Origin: Prostheceraeus crozeri
Lineage: Eukaryota; Platyhelminthes; Polycladida; Euryleptidae
Length of the DNA: 64,000 bases
Reading direction: 5' to 3'
Assembly: GCA_907163375.1 (NCBI GenBank)
Contig: CAJQUW010000932.1
Span: 434,001-498,000, forward strand
Within the stretch, counting starts at the first letter, position 1; each line of letters starts with the position of its first letter. Positions 48,529-59,802 of this stretch are shown one piece after another. The notes beneath the pieces are model-generated. The model was not told the DNA's origin. It saw only the letters and a list, made by a program, of their open reading frames with translations, and searched no databases. The position numbers and the translations under genes are program-made.

Positions 48529-49447
48529 GTAATCAAATTTTTAAATGAATTTTCAGTCAATTTTTTTAGATCTCGTCTTTTTTGACAAAATGGACCTTAT
48601 AGGTAGAAAATATGTCGGACATCCTCGTGTTGAACAAATCTGTGCATATCAAAGCAAAGATTATTGGAAGATTGGGGATGTATTCCTGACCTGATAATTT
48701 CAGAGGTCAACTATTCATTTTTCTTTTATAAATTATTGTCTAAAACTTAGAATTAAAAAGAAGACAATTATGAGTAAACGTTGCATGCAATGATCTTCTA
48801 CATCCTAAAATGTTCTCATGTGAACTTTTGCACAGGCAATATGCATACAATGTTCATGTATTCTAATTGCTTGAAATATCACAGAGTGCCAATTCCCCTT
48901 GATATTGACTAGGGCGATATCCTCAGACTTGAGCAATTTAAGCACTAAATTACTTAGCAATTCCGTTGACGTTCCGTCCTATTGAGACTCATCTATGCTG
49001 CTCCGAATGGCCCAAAGTTGCTTATGACATCCAGAATGGTTGAACAACAAGAGCGAAAGGACAACAGGATACTCTGTTTTTATTTACCCTGGCTATGTTG
49101 CGCGGCTGACAGCCATAATAGATTACATACAGCCTGCTCACATGAGCATCGAATAAAAAAGATGTTGCTCTGCCTGACATTTCATAGCATTATTGCAAAT
49201 AATACGTTAGCAAAAAGCAATAAAAACCAGCTTTATTTTTTTCTGCGTTTTAGCTGGGCAGTAGCTTAATTGTGCAAAATGAGTCATTGTAGGAAAGCAT
49301 GCCCTACCAACGGGCTTGCGCATCGCGGGTATTGGTTCCTCTGGTTTTAAGGACTTGCTGCTAAATGTTAGAAAGTCTTCCACCTATTCTCAACCAATTT
49401 TAAATGCTTTTATAATTGAGATTTAGGTGCTTGAGTGCGGAGCTTAC

Positions 49448-49580
49448 CTGGAAAACCAGTTCGACATTCTTTCTGATTACCACATTTTCCTATATCATGA
49501 TCATGGCGGATGCGGTGACCATATGCAGATACAAAGCTAAGGAGACACAAAATGGAAAATATATAAATTATGGAACTCAT
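49448..49580 (-). CDS. Host gene for small six-cysteine membrane protein, first coding exon
   Basis: ATG at 49580 begins MSSIIYIFSILCLLSFVSAYG, a good signal peptide with likely cleavage after SAY or AYG, followed by HRIRHDHDIGKCGNQKEC and RTGFP. The exon ends in a strong donor (TTTCCAG|GTAAGC) at 49447, in phase 1, matching the phase of the acceptor at 46562. Upstream in-frame ATGs exist (to 49751), but the signal peptide supports this start. The two cysteines here complete a set of six with the two CC pairs in the last exon. It is the only convincing host gene in the window. Confidence 0.55.
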
Positions 49581-50780
49581 ATGATTGCTGATTCCTTCAT
49601 CAGAGTCATGAAGAATAATTTGACAGCATGCTGACAACAGTTTTGTAGACCTAGGACAACAATGGCACCCAGCATTACAATAGTTGAAAGTCTTCAAATG
49701 AGGTGAAAAAGCACAGAAAGATTTCAAATGCTTGTCTGACGTCGAGAGCATTGTTGATACATCATTGCAAGAATGACAACATTATTTTCTTTTTATATTA
49801 TTGTTCGGTAATCACTGGTCCGAGACATTCAACCCGCATTTGCTTGATGGCTCATTAGTCTTCACGATTTTTTGGTGCTTGCCAAAATAATTGATCAAAG
49901 GATGGCATCACAGCATTTAATATATCAATCTATTGACATCACAGTACAATGCTCTTCTTTGCAAAAAAGCATTTTATATGAATAATGAATGACTGAAACG
50001 CGTATGATGATAAATTCTCTTACACCACACTTTTCAGATTGCAGTCTGCAAAACTGTGTGGAATAATTCTCTTACACCACGGTTTTGCCCGACACTCACT
50101 CACTTCATAGGAAGGTAATAAGAAGGGCTTTCTAAACATCTCTCACTGCGTACATTAGGTCGGTGAGATGTTTTAACAAATAAACAATTAAGCACATTGT
50201 AAGAAGTTTAACGAGGATCGCAATAAATCATTGGAAGAGAAGGATAATCTTGTCATAATGTCCAGCAAAGTCGTTGAGGTAGCACATTTCTATTGATATT
50301 TTTGTTAATGTAAATGTAAATGTGAATGTTAAATTTTTAAGTTTTGTTAAGCATCCATGGCGTTGTTCATTAACTAAACATTCTGCCAACATCAAATTTA
50401 TCCAAATAAAATATTCTGCAGTTTCTGAACGACGGTGTAACACAGAAATAGGCTCAATATTTTGTGGTTTTCGGTGTTATAGAGTCTTTCAAAATAATGG
50501 ACTAGTAATTCTGCCTAACAGATAACTAAATCGGTCCACTTTTCTGTCGGTCGAATTTTTAGTCAATCAATGAATTTAAGTTAATTGCTAGTTTGGGCCT
50601 ACTATATTAGTTGTGCTCTCGCACGTAGCCTATTTCACACGCTTCACAAAATTATCTATTTAGCCAAAGTGTTTGAACGGTTATCGATTTGATTGCATAA
50701 CATTATAATTCTGATGTTTGTAACAACTTGTCCCGTATGCGAGGCAAGTGGTTTTTCAATGGGCAAATGGTTTTTCTTTA
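49581..50780. other. Upstream of host gene; partial repeat copies only
   Basis: The promoter of the minus-strand host gene should be near 49760-49900; no clear TATA or CCAAT arrangement was recognised. Around 50040-50100 lies a degenerate copy of the CACAGTTTTGC repeat family that becomes prominent further right. Confidence 0.35.
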
Positions 50781-51121
50781 TGTTTGTAACTGTAGAAAAA
50801 AATCTCATACACCACAATTAGACCAATTAAGGAGCAAGAAAGTATGATGAGATTTACACCACTGCTTTGTTCTCGTGTTACGAAAACTCTTCGTCAAAAC
50901 CTCTTATAAGACCACTGTTTTCGGAATGTAGTCTGCAAAACTGTGGATGTGGAAGAATGCTTCTCTTACACCACAGTTTTGCCCCGCGACTCACTGAAAT
51001 GGCGATAAAAAATGGCAGCACAACAATGACGGTGTATATGTCGCCACAGTTTTGGTCTCCTGTTAAGAAGTCAAAATCTCTTATAAGACCACTGTTTTCG
51101 GAATGTAGTCTGCAAAACTGT

Positions 51122-51600
51122 GCGATTGTATCGGTTAAAGTCACCAGCCACGATTAGTCGATGAAGAGGAAGATTACTGAGATGATGATCAAAACAGTCA
51201 CTGAGGGTGTCACAAATCCTCTTGAAATTTGAATTGACGATCCCAGGCGGAATATACATTCCCGTGAATACTATTTTGGAAGTAGGGATTTGGATGCAAC
51301 AAACCTCAACCTCGTCAAAAGTGGGCGTGGATATCTGGGTAGCGCGCAAAAGCTTCTCTGTCCAGATTGCCACTCCTCCTCGTCCAGAATCATTCTTTCG
51401 ATCGGTGCGATGACACTCATATCCTGCCATTTGAATGCTCTGCGTTGGATTCTAGGAAGAGAGCCATGTTTCAGTGCAGATAACAATGTCGGGGTTAAGT
51501 GCGATGACTTGGCTGTGAAGATCATCAAACTTATTATTGATCGAACACATTGCTTAAAAGGATAGAAGGTAGTCTCTATCTCTTGGGATGTTGAGATATA
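51122..51600 (-). pseudogene. LINE ORF2 endonuclease fragment
   Basis: Reads PDIVICTETWLSS in one frame and MAGYECHRTDRKNDSGRGGV, then IVAGDFNRYNRT in another, the ordered motifs of the AP endonuclease of CR1-group LINEs (TETW, DR...GRGGGVAIW, GDFN). A frameshift lies around 51400-51430 and a stop precedes it. The fragment ends right after the GDFN motif; the catalytic SDH motif and the reverse transcriptase are missing. Confidence 0.6.
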
Positions 51601-52555
51601 AAATCCGTTTCTAAAAATCCTGTTTGATCTCATCAACAACATCTCCATTTATGTACAATTTCTTATTACGGACATACGCATCTTCCTCAGGGAAATTCGT
51701 GGGTGATCATGGGCTCTTTTGCGAAATTCTGCCAATCTCTTGTTTACTTCAGCAGGAAGATCTTCATGTAAGAAGACTTTGCATAAAGGAGAGGCTTTCT
51801 TCTTCAATTGACGAGCTTTACTGAGGAAAAGCCTAACTGTTCTTTCAGTTGATTTGACCATTATAAGCCTGGGTTTTACCATCGTCTCGTGTTTTGCCGA
51901 GTCTCCGAATGTCTTTGAAACTCTTGGCTTCATCTTCTAGGTCAAGTGTCTCCGCAATCAAGTGGGCAGCTTCCGAACAATTTGAGATGGATTTGCCATT
52001 GATTGTGCACGCTTTCTCTGGAAAATTCCTGATTATTAGATTTTCTCTCCGTTTCGCGGCGTCTTGTGAGCGCACCTGTCTCCGCAGGTGGCTGATTTCA
52101 CTTTTCAGTTCATCAGTTTCCTTTGTATTAGCTTCATGAAGCTGTGAAATTCGTGAAACGATAGAGGAAATTCCATTTTTCTGTTGATCGACCTTTTCCA
52201 CCACGAAGTCGTTCACTTCTTGCATCTTCGATGAAAACTCTTTGAACTTTTCTTCGATCTTGTCGTCGACCATTTTCAAGATTGAATCCTTTAGCGAGTT
52301 AAGTCTGGTATCTAGCTCGGATAGAAAAGACTCTTGTGCTATTTGGGCGCTATATTCCAAATAAGCTTTGCATTTCAAACATACGAAGAAAATGTTCTTT
52401 AATTCCTTCTCAGGCATCTTGGAATGGCCAATGCAAGCTGCATGAAATTGCATGTGACAACCTGGGCTGTTGCATACAACAATTCGCTTTTCTCTATCCT
52501 TCGCTTTATCGCCAATGACGCATGAATCGGCAAAACATTTGCACGAATTTGCCAT
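51600..52555 (-). pseudogene. LINE ORF1 with PHD finger, coiled coil and RRM-like domain
   Basis: From the ATG at 52555 (MANSCKCFADSCVIGDK) a PHD-type zinc finger follows: C-x-C near the start, VVCNSPGCHMQFHAACIG, and FVCLKCKAYLE. Then a long coiled coil (LDTRLNSLKDSILKMVDDKI, ISQLHEANTKETDELKSEI) and an RRM-like region (RRENLIIRNFPEKACTI, FKDIRRLGKTRDDGK). The C-terminal part (LCKVFLHEDLPAEVNKRLAE) continues in another frame after a frameshift near 51860-51930. PHD-bearing ORF1 proteins are known from CR1-like LINEs. Confidence 0.7.
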
Positions 52556-53296
52556 GTTGGACTGATCGGGTAGCAAAAAGGAATAAACCACGGACTTCGC
52601 AGGTGAACTAACGTTGTCAACCGATAAACCACGCAAGCAGATGATGGTGACTGAAGTTCTTCTATACTTTGACACCCAAATCGAAGTTCAACTTGAAGAG
52701 ATCACGCCACCAATGACCTTGAAGTTTCCACTGGAAGTGGCGACAGGAAAAACACTCACAGGCGTAGGGAGGCAGTTTTTTGGAAATCAAGCGCGAAGTA
52801 GTGGACCAACGAGGAGGACGATGACGGAGAAAGCACGGGCGTCGGATGAGGATCACTGTGATGCAAGATTCGACGAGGATAGACAAGGATAAGACGACGA
52901 ACGGCAAGAGATATTCCACTTCGAAGACGAGAGAGAGAGACCAGACACGACCAGCACGTTCAGTAACAGATGCAGAATGTTTTTTTTACACCACAGTTTT
53001 GCCCCGCGACTCAATCACTTCATGAAATGGTAATAAAAATGGCAGCACACCAGTGAGGGTTGTTAAGAAAACAGCTGTCAAAATCTCTTATAAGACCACT
53101 GTTTTCGGAGTGTAGTCTGCATACCTGTGGATGTGGAAGAATATTTCTCTTACACCACAGTTTTGCCCCGCGACTCAATCACTTCATGAAATGGTAATAA
53201 AAATGGCAGCACACCAGTGAGGGTTGTTAAGAAAACAGCTGTCAAAATCTCTTATAAGACCACTGTTTTCGGAATGTAGTCTGCAAAACTGTGGAT

Positions 53297-53970
53297 GTGT
53301 CAATGTAAACTACATGCATGGCCCTCTTTATTAGCGAAAAATTTAGTCCTCAGAAAATTCAATGGGTTAAGAATTCTGTCGACTTTCCTAAAACATAAAA
53401 ATCATAAATATCCTCTTTTGTTGAAGATAAAATACCTCCTCACCGAATTCAAACTGAGAAATTGTCATGTTTTGATGTTCATCCACTTCTTGAAATTCGA
53501 ATGCCTTGTCGTTGTAAAAACAAAGTTTCCGCTGAAGTCATCCGTCTGCCCCACATCGCTTGCCCGCGCCAGCCATAAAATATCCGGTTTCTCTGATTCT
53601 GGCTGAACAAACACTTCCCCCTCATGCGCGAACTGTGGAAAAAATCTCATACACCACTAATGGTCATGGTGAAAACTTTCTCTCCTTTATATTTATTGAC
53701 CGATGGCAAGTTAAAATAAGTATAAGCAGTAAAATGCCAACGCTTCGTGCCACTGACACTTCGATGGGCCAACTTCTGTGCGCATACACCACACTTAGAC
53801 CAATGTAGGGGTAAGAAACTGTGGTGTAATTCGGTTGCACCACTCGTAATTCAACTCGCGCTTCGCACTCGCTTTTAACTGCTGTCATGCTTCTTATCTG
53901 ACGGTTGTGCGCTCTGTCTTGTTCGCCCGCTTTTGTGGTCTCTTGGTCTGTTTTTCTGCTTTTTGCGCTT
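53297..53970. other. Repeat-flanking sequence, no gene seen
   Basis: Contains further partial matches to the flanking motif of the repeat block (CATACACCAC near 53650 and 53785). No credible gene. Confidence 0.35.
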
Positions 53971-53974
53971 TTGT

Positions 53975-54181
53975 TTATTTTTTGGTTTCGCTTGGCTCAT
54001 TATCTTGTCCTGTATCGTTGTGTGCCTCCCATTTTTGGATATTTTGTAGCGCTATTGTAGCTTTCTCCTGAGGATTCAGGATCAAAGCATTTCTGTTTTG
54101 AGTGATATTCCACGCTTCGATATTATTTATTCTTTCGGGAAGTCTATTGTGTAATTGTGCAACGTCATCAACGACCTGCAA
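53975..54181 (-). CDS. Short hypothetical frame, possibly an exon
   Basis: 68 codons (MQVVDDVAQLHNRLPERI, then ATIALQNIQKWEAHNDT) with good helical composition and no low complexity. It is preceded on the minus strand by an acceptor-like CAATTGCAG. No family is recognised and no partner exon was found. It lies upstream of the next LINE on the opposite strand. Confidence 0.25.
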   Translation of the reverse strand: MQVVDDVAQLHNRLPERINNIEAWNITQNRNALILNPQEKATIALQNIQKWEAHNDTGQDNEPSETKK

Positions 54182-54374
54182 TTGGTGGTATCCGCATCAA
54201 ATCTTCGTGCCATTGATTAGTTAATCGTGTGAATGTTGATGTTTGTTGACCAGCTGGGACTGTCAGTTGCTTGCAACTAATCAGCTGCTATTGTACGCAA
54301 TTTGTGCAACCCACCTTTTCGAGAAAAATAAGATATCGATTTTTGTCACGTGACCGCTGACGTTTCACGACGTT

Positions 54375-54927
54375 ATGATAAACTCACTCACTTCGACCGT
54401 TACAAAGGTGACTATGACATGTGAAAATTGTCAAAATGCTGTCGAGACTATGTCTGAGGGCGCGATTCAGCTTGCTATACAAGAGATTGAACAACGTAGT
54501 CGAAGACAGAACAATGTAGTATTATTCGGAGTAGAAGAGACGACAGATATGTCACTTGATGAGAAACAGAATGACGATCGTCGAAAAATTGATGAGTTGA
54601 TTGAAGAACTTGAAGTGCAGGAGGAAATTCAAATTGTAGAGCACCAAAGATTGGGAAAGATTAGCTCTAAAAAATGGGAAGAGTTGACCTTTGAGATTAA
54701 AATTAAAAAGCAGGAAGCAAAGAGATTTGCCATTGAAGAAAGCGTCTTCTCTGAAAAAATTCAATGCATTTCATCGCGTATATGTTCATGCTGATCTGAC
54801 TCCACTCCAACAAGAAAAGCGAAAGCTGGTAATGATGGAACTGCGAGAACGCCGCAACAATAACGAGAAAGTTGTGATATACAGAAATAGAGTAGTAAAT
54901 CGTGATTCCTTGCAAAATTTTCAATGA
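54375..54927 (+). pseudogene. LINE ORF1 (coiled coil and RRM-like), frameshifted
   Basis: ATG at 54375 (MINSLTSTVTKVTMTCEN). Helical N-terminus, then RRQNNVVLFGVEETTD, IVEHQRLGKISSKKWEE and, after a frameshift near 54740-54780, FHRVYVHADLTPLQQEKRKL and VVIYRNRVVNRDSL, the typical C-terminal motifs of LINE ORF1 (V-Y-x-x-x-D-L-T-P-x-x-R). A frame reading in the shorter form ends at 54794. Confidence 0.6.
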
Positions 54928-54989
54928 ATTTTTTAGCTACTTATTCAAGTAATGATCACATAAAAACTATTTGTAAAACACCGTTGATA

Positions 54990-56490
54990 ACAGCTCCTTC
55001 ATTTATTTCATCAAATGTGCGTTCACTCTTAAAGAAATTGTGTGATGTCTCAGGCATCGTACTAAATTTTCAACCATTGTTTGTTTGCATCACTGAAACT
55101 TGGCTGAACAAAATGATTCCGGACTCTCTATTGGGATTTCTATTCAATTTTCTGAGCCGACCGAGTTGATAGAATTGGAGGCGGTGTTTGTATTTATGTG
55201 GAAAACGAATTTCGCGTGGTGCACATTAATGTCTCTTGTCATCCTAAGTACTCTGAGTCAATTTGGTTGCAAATCCCGTATTTTGACATGATTTTCGTAT
55301 GTGCATATATTCCTCTGAATTTGAGAGTCCAGGTGATGTAAAATCTTTCATCACTCAATGCTCAGATAAGTTTTTGAATGATAGTCTTGTAACAAACTTT
55401 ATAATGGCAGGTGATTTTAATAATATGCAAATTGACGACCTCTGTTCTGCTCTAGATTTGTTTCCTATTGTAAGTGAGCCAACGAGAGGATCAAAAATTC
55501 TTGATCAAGTACTGGTGAGCCAGGAGTTGTTCATGGTGTACTCGTGTGTTGTCGGCTCCCCAGTTTCTTCATCAGACTACAGCACTATTTTCTGTGCTCC
55601 TTTTGACAATGTAAATAACATACAATCTGTAAGAGTGTCACAGTTAGAGTCTGAGACCCAAGAAAACAAACCGTCACATGATTTGCGCCCACAGTATGTG
55701 AGTAACTTCGCACATGCTCTCCAAAATGGAATGAATTTTATTGTAGGCCTATGTCATACAGTCCTGAAGAAAAATGTGTTATCTTCCATGATATTTTGTA
55801 TCTATGTCTGTGTGAATGCATACCCATTAAGTACCAAGTCTTAGCAGATGCAGACAAAGCTTGGATGACTCCTAAGATAAAATCTTTGATTAACGAGCGA
55901 TGGTCGGCTTTTAGAACAGGAAATTTCTCTTTGTACAACCGAATGAAAGATAAGGTCAAACTGGAGATCAAGAGAGCGAATAAAAATTGGGGCCAAAGGG
56001 CCAGTAGATCAACCAAAGACCTATGGAATGTTGCCAATGACTTGATTGACAGGTCCAAAAGCAGGCTGATCCTTTAAAATATGTCCTTCAAGATTTCACA
56101 TCAACTACTCAAGCAGCAAATAATATCAACCAAGTTTTTGCTTCACATTTCAATTCGGGAGGAAAAACTTTAGAGGTTGCAGACTCTTGCCCACAAGTTG
56201 ACAAACTAATTATATCAACAGAAGAAGTCGAAAACGAGATGTTCCCTGAAAAGATACACAAAGCCTTTGGATCTGATTTTATTCCGACCAAGCTCTACAA
56301 GGAGGCAACCTATGTATTGGCCAAACCACTATCAAACCTTTTTAACGCATGTATCAAGGCACACTATTTTCCACGTCCTTGGAATGCGCACATATCACGC
56401 CAGTTCCTAAAATGACTAGGCCATCAATTAACGATTTACGTCCAATTTCCCTTCTTCCGATGCCCGGAAAGATCTTCGAGAAACTGATTA
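54990..56490 (+). pseudogene. LINE ORF2 remnant (endonuclease and start of reverse transcriptase)
   Basis: Endonuclease motifs SSNVRSLLKKLCDV, FVCITETWLNK and FIMAGDFNN (about 55000-55430), then SSSDYSTIF, the linker ADKAWMTPKIKSLINERW and NKNWGQRAS, and reverse-transcriptase motif DLRPISLLPMPGKIFE (to 56480). At least four frameshifts or stops separate these. The YADD part is missing. Confidence 0.6.
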
Positions 56491-56650
56491 AAGATGAGCG
56501 ATCCTACCCGAAACCCTACCCGAACCCGAATGCTCGGGTACGGGTCGGATAGAGCAATTGAGAAGTCGGGTCGGGTAGGATTATCTCTTTTATCTAAAAC
56601 CCAAAACAAACCCGAAATAACCCAAACTCGGGTTCTTTCGGGTTGGAGCA
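56491..56650. repeat. Iterated ACCCGA / TCGGGT repeat with inverted structure
   Basis: Starts ATCCTACCCGAAACCC and contains GGTCGGGTAGGAT about 65 bp later in inverted orientation, with CTCGGGTACGGGTCGG between. Iterated ACCCGA words on both strands are often seen at ends of hAT-type elements. It separates the truncated LINE from Polinton copy 2. Confidence 0.5.
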
Positions 56651-56716
56651 TACAAATTTGAAAAATGTGTAGAACTTTAAAAAATATTTTCCGTGAAGTT
56701 AGTACTGTTTCATGTG

Positions 56717-58022
56717 AGTAGTAATAAAACGGCGAACACCCGACCGGCGCCCCCCCTTTGGAACGTTAGCCAGAGGTTGCGCTCTCCAAGGTGTCGTGGT
56801 GTGCCGGCCAGGCTGCGCGGCCGCTCCCATCGTGTTTCTCGTCAAACGTTGGGTGAACACCCGACAGGCGCCCCCCCTCCCCTCGATAAAACGACAGTGT
56901 CGTGGTGGACTTGGGCGACCGCCAGGTTCTGACTTGGTGCTATAGTGTGTTAGGATTTTCGTGAAATCTGATAAATTTAGGGTTGACAATGGGATGTTTC
57001 GAGTGGAAGCAGTGCTCGGAGGACTTTGTAAATGTGATTTTTGGACTCAGCGTGGAATTCAGCATCTGTGGTGTGATTTCCAGCTCAATCGGCGAGAAAA
57101 AATGTTCAACTTCGGAAAAACGACAGAGTTAGAATGTGGGTTGGTTTTGGGCTGTAGAGCCAAAACGAAGCATCGGATGGGAAAACGGAGGCCAGATTCG
57201 GATTCAGCGTCAAATTCTGCATTTGTATGGTGAATTTGAAAGCAATCGGAGAGAAAAAATTTTCGCTGACGTTCCCCCCCCCGGCACCGATCTTCCAATT
57301 TTGGTTCTAGTGATCGTAGAAAGTCGTGCAATAGCTCGTTTTAAATTTAAGAATGAGACAAATTCAGTGAATAGAAAGAAACGGCTTGTTCATATCTGTC
57401 TTCGTTTAGATGTGAGACGCCATTTAAGATTTGGGAGATTGGCGAAAAAACGACAGAGTTAGAATTTTGGACGTTTTGGGCTGTAGCGCCAAAACGAAGC
57501 ATCGGAGAGCAAAACGGATTTCAGATTTGGAATCAGCGTGAAATTCTCCATCAACATGGTGAGTTTCAAGTCAATCGGCGAGAAAAAATCTTTCTTCATT
57601 TTTCCGAAAAACGACAGTTAGAATTTTTGCGATGGCTGTGGGCTGTAGAGCCAAAACGAAGTATCGGATGGGAAAATGGAGGGCAGATTCGGATTCAGCG
57701 TCCAATTCTACATGGAAATGGTGTATTTCCAGCTCAATCGGAGAGAAAAAATTTTCGCTGACGGCAGTTTCAATCCCCCCCCCGGCACCGATCTTCCAAT
57801 TTTGGTTCTAGTGATCGTAGAAAGTCGTGCAATAGCTCGTTTGAAACTTAAGAATGAGACAAATTCAGTGAAAGAAAGAAACGGCTTGTTCATATCTGTC
57901 TTCATTTAGATGTGAGACGCCATTTAAGATTTTGGGAGATTGGCGAAAAAACGCCAGAGTTAGAATTTCACAAGAAACGGCTCCAGCTGGCGAACGAAGG
58001 CTCGGACTGGTAAACGGAGGCC
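56717..58022 (+). repeat. Left end of Polinton copy 2 with about two diverged higher-order units
   Basis: Outer 60 bp resemble the copy 1 terminus, but the following sequence has diverged or been rearranged. CCCCCCCCCGGCACCGATC, followed by a shared stretch with CTAGTGATCG, occurs near 57279 and 57777, a period of about 500 bp. The same sub-repeat words (AACGAAGCATCGGA, AAACGGAGGCCAGATT) are present as in copy 1 but with many differences. Confidence 0.8.
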
Positions 58023-58050
58023 AGATTTGGAATCAGCTTGATGTTATTGT

Positions 58051-58097
58051 CCAATGAGGATCATCATCCAATGAGAATCAAGCATTTCTATATAAAT
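58051..58097 (+). promoter_or_regulatory. Promoter: two CCAAT boxes and TATA box
   Basis: CCAAT at 58051 and 58068, then TATATAAAT at 58089-58097, about 100 bp upstream of the ATG at 58197. The arrangement is the same as at 38217-38270 in copy 1. Confidence 0.6.
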
Positions 58098-58196
58098 AGC
58101 GAGCCTTCCACAGTGAGAATCATTCCATCGTTGAATCATACGAGTGACGGACGCACATTTTCTCTCTCTAGTTCCCTGTTCTATTATCCAACTAAA

Positions 58197-58972
58197 ATGG
58201 TAAGTCGCTACTTCCCTCCCTCTCCTCCCTTGAACGTAAACTTAATACAATCTTTTTTCATTTTCAGGCATATACTCCATCTGCTGCACTAGTAGGACAA
58301 AATGGCGGTCAAACGTTACAAGGTTCGCTACGATCAGATCATCTACAACTGAGGCCAGTGGAAGAAACAACCAAGGTACATAATCCTACACCGCTACAGC
58401 GTAAATTTAAACAAGTCTTGCGTTATGACGATCATGGCGTAGTACTCCAAACGGGAATGTTCCCTTCCACGGATGTCAAGATAATGCACAATCAGTATGG
58501 GGACTACATACTGATCCCCGTGAGTCCGTACATTCGCCACCAACTTGATATTATTGAGGAGTACGTGACATTAAATATGGACATTCCTACTCCTCTTGCT
58601 CAAGAGTGGAAGGCGAGAGATGACAAGGATACTCCCTATAGAAAGATTTGGGATGGTAATCACATTTGCCTACCGGTATCACATTGGTGTACTTACTATA
58701 AGAAAGAGGGAGATCATTCAACATCCATCACATGCGACGAGCTCGGAGAAGGTACTTGGGATATCCTTTTCAAAGTGAATGGGCTATATTATGGTCGGCA
58801 CAAGGATAATAAAATAGCCTCTCTCTCCATGCATATGGAATCCATCCTATATATTCCAAAACCACCCAACGTGGACGACATAATTGATCAAATCCTTAAC
58901 AGCAGTGGTACGAAGCGCAAGTCGGAGAAAAATGCTGCCTCAAAACGCAAATCAAAGAAGGAGAATTACTAG
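58197..58972 (+). CDS. Conserved Polinton protein with start-codon intron, copy 2
   Basis: ATG at 58197 is followed directly by GTAAGTCG; an acceptor (TTTTTCATTTTCAG) ends at 58267, and the frame continues in phase through GTKRKSEKNAASKRKSKKE to a stop at 58972. The protein differs from copy 1 at about a dozen scattered positions. Conservation of the splice signals, promoter and frame in both copies supports a real gene with a 68-bp intron. Function as discussed for copy 1: unknown, possibly nucleic-acid binding. This frame looks whole. Confidence 0.6.
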
Positions 58973-59006
58973 TCCTTTCCTAACTCTACCCTATGACAAT
59001 TCGCTT

Positions 59007-59132
59007 ATGTGCTTTGAGTGTCGTAGACGTGGTCTTATTAGATACATTTTACTTCTTCGTTGCCATCATATCATTTGTGTATTTTGTCGTGAAAAGCATC
59101 GATGTAATTCATCATTTTGCAATATGTTATAG
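59007..59132 (+). CDS. Mini RING-like Cys/His peptide, copy 2
   Basis: Same 41-codon frame as 37184-37309 (MCFECRRRGLIRYILLL, then RCHHIICVFCREKHRC), unchanged. It begins 34 bp after the stop of the previous gene. Confidence 0.4.
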   Translation: MCFECRRRGLIRYILLLRCHHIICVFCREKHRCNSSFCNML

Positions 59133-59184
59133 AACGATTCCTTAGATGTGTAAATTTCCGTTTTAGGCTTCTATCATCATTTTT

Positions 59185-59715
59185 ATGGATTGTGAGGGTG
59201 AACCTGTACAGGAGCTCAGTGCTATTGCTATGAACAATTGGACATATCAGATTGTTAGTGTCTATCATCAACATGCCAACTGCGATCCCAATGTTGATCA
59301 ATGGGCGAGAAAACACATTCATGGACTTAATCTGAAATATTTGCAAGACTATGGCTTTTCTTGTGACAGTGCTCTTCTTATTGACTTTAAATGATGGTTA
59401 GCTGCTTTCAATGTTATACGCATCTTTTGTAATAATCCTGGTAAGGAGAGAAAAGTATTTCCCAATCTAATCATTGATGATATTTTGCTCCCGCCTTGGG
59501 ATAGTAGAGTGAATCAACATTATCATGAAGTCACGAAACGTTTTAAGGATTTGTGTGTTCCTATTTTGTCTGTTCGTTGTAGTAGCTACGTTCATAACCA
59601 ATGCTTCTTTCCTCCTTACCTCAACACTGCCAAAGTCCTGTATGGTTATCATTGCTCGCTGTATGATAGTTACCAGCTGTATCTATTTTATCTCTTTCAA
59701 ACCATTGATTTATAA
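59185..59715 (+). pseudogene. DEDD exonuclease-like Polinton protein, copy 2
   Basis: Carries MDCEGEPVQELSAIAM and LYGYHCSLYDSYQLYLF as in copy 1. The acceptor-like CGTTTTAG precedes the start by about 18 bases. About one break. Role as for copy 1. Confidence 0.5.
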
Positions 59716-59802
59716 TGCATGCTTGTTACAGTTATTCAATAAATGTTACTATGAGAAGAGTTATTGTTTTCATGCAATGGATGGGTTAGATAAAGGGCGA
59801 TC

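Larger units (their letters stand above)
51122..52960 (-). mobile_element. LINE fragment (5' half, CR1-group) with PHD-finger ORF1
   Basis: Contains the 5' region, ORF1 and the start of ORF2 of a non-LTR retrotransposon, but stops within the endonuclease domain, where a unit of the surrounding repeat family begins. Having the 5' part without the 3' part is the reverse of usual LINE truncation, so a deletion or capture event is required. It differs from the LINEs at 5040-9243 and 54200-56490. Confidence 0.65.
50798..53860. repeat. CACAGTTTTGC repeat family, tandem copies bracketing a LINE piece
   Basis: A unit of roughly 150-167 bp starts with CACCACAGTTTTGCCCCGCG and ends with TAGTCTGCAAAACTGTGG, i.e. 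with short inverted ends (CACAGTTTTGC). Copies lie at about 50970-51122, 52986-53148 and 53153-53296, with a partial one at 50890-50950. A different flanking motif, AAAAAATCTCATACACCAC, occurs at about 50798 and 53639, so the whole block may be one composite element of about 3 kb. The LINE fragment sits exactly between the first and second full units. Confidence 0.6.
54200..56490 (+). mobile_element. Decayed CR1-group LINE, 3' truncated
   Basis: Plus-strand ORF1 (54375-54927) and ORF2 pieces (54990-56490) are recognisable but separated by several frameshifts and stops. The copy ends abruptly in the reverse-transcriptase domain (PMPGKIFEKLIK), where an unrelated iterated-word repeat begins. 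It is older than the LINE at 5040-9243 and belongs to a different family. Confidence 0.7.
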
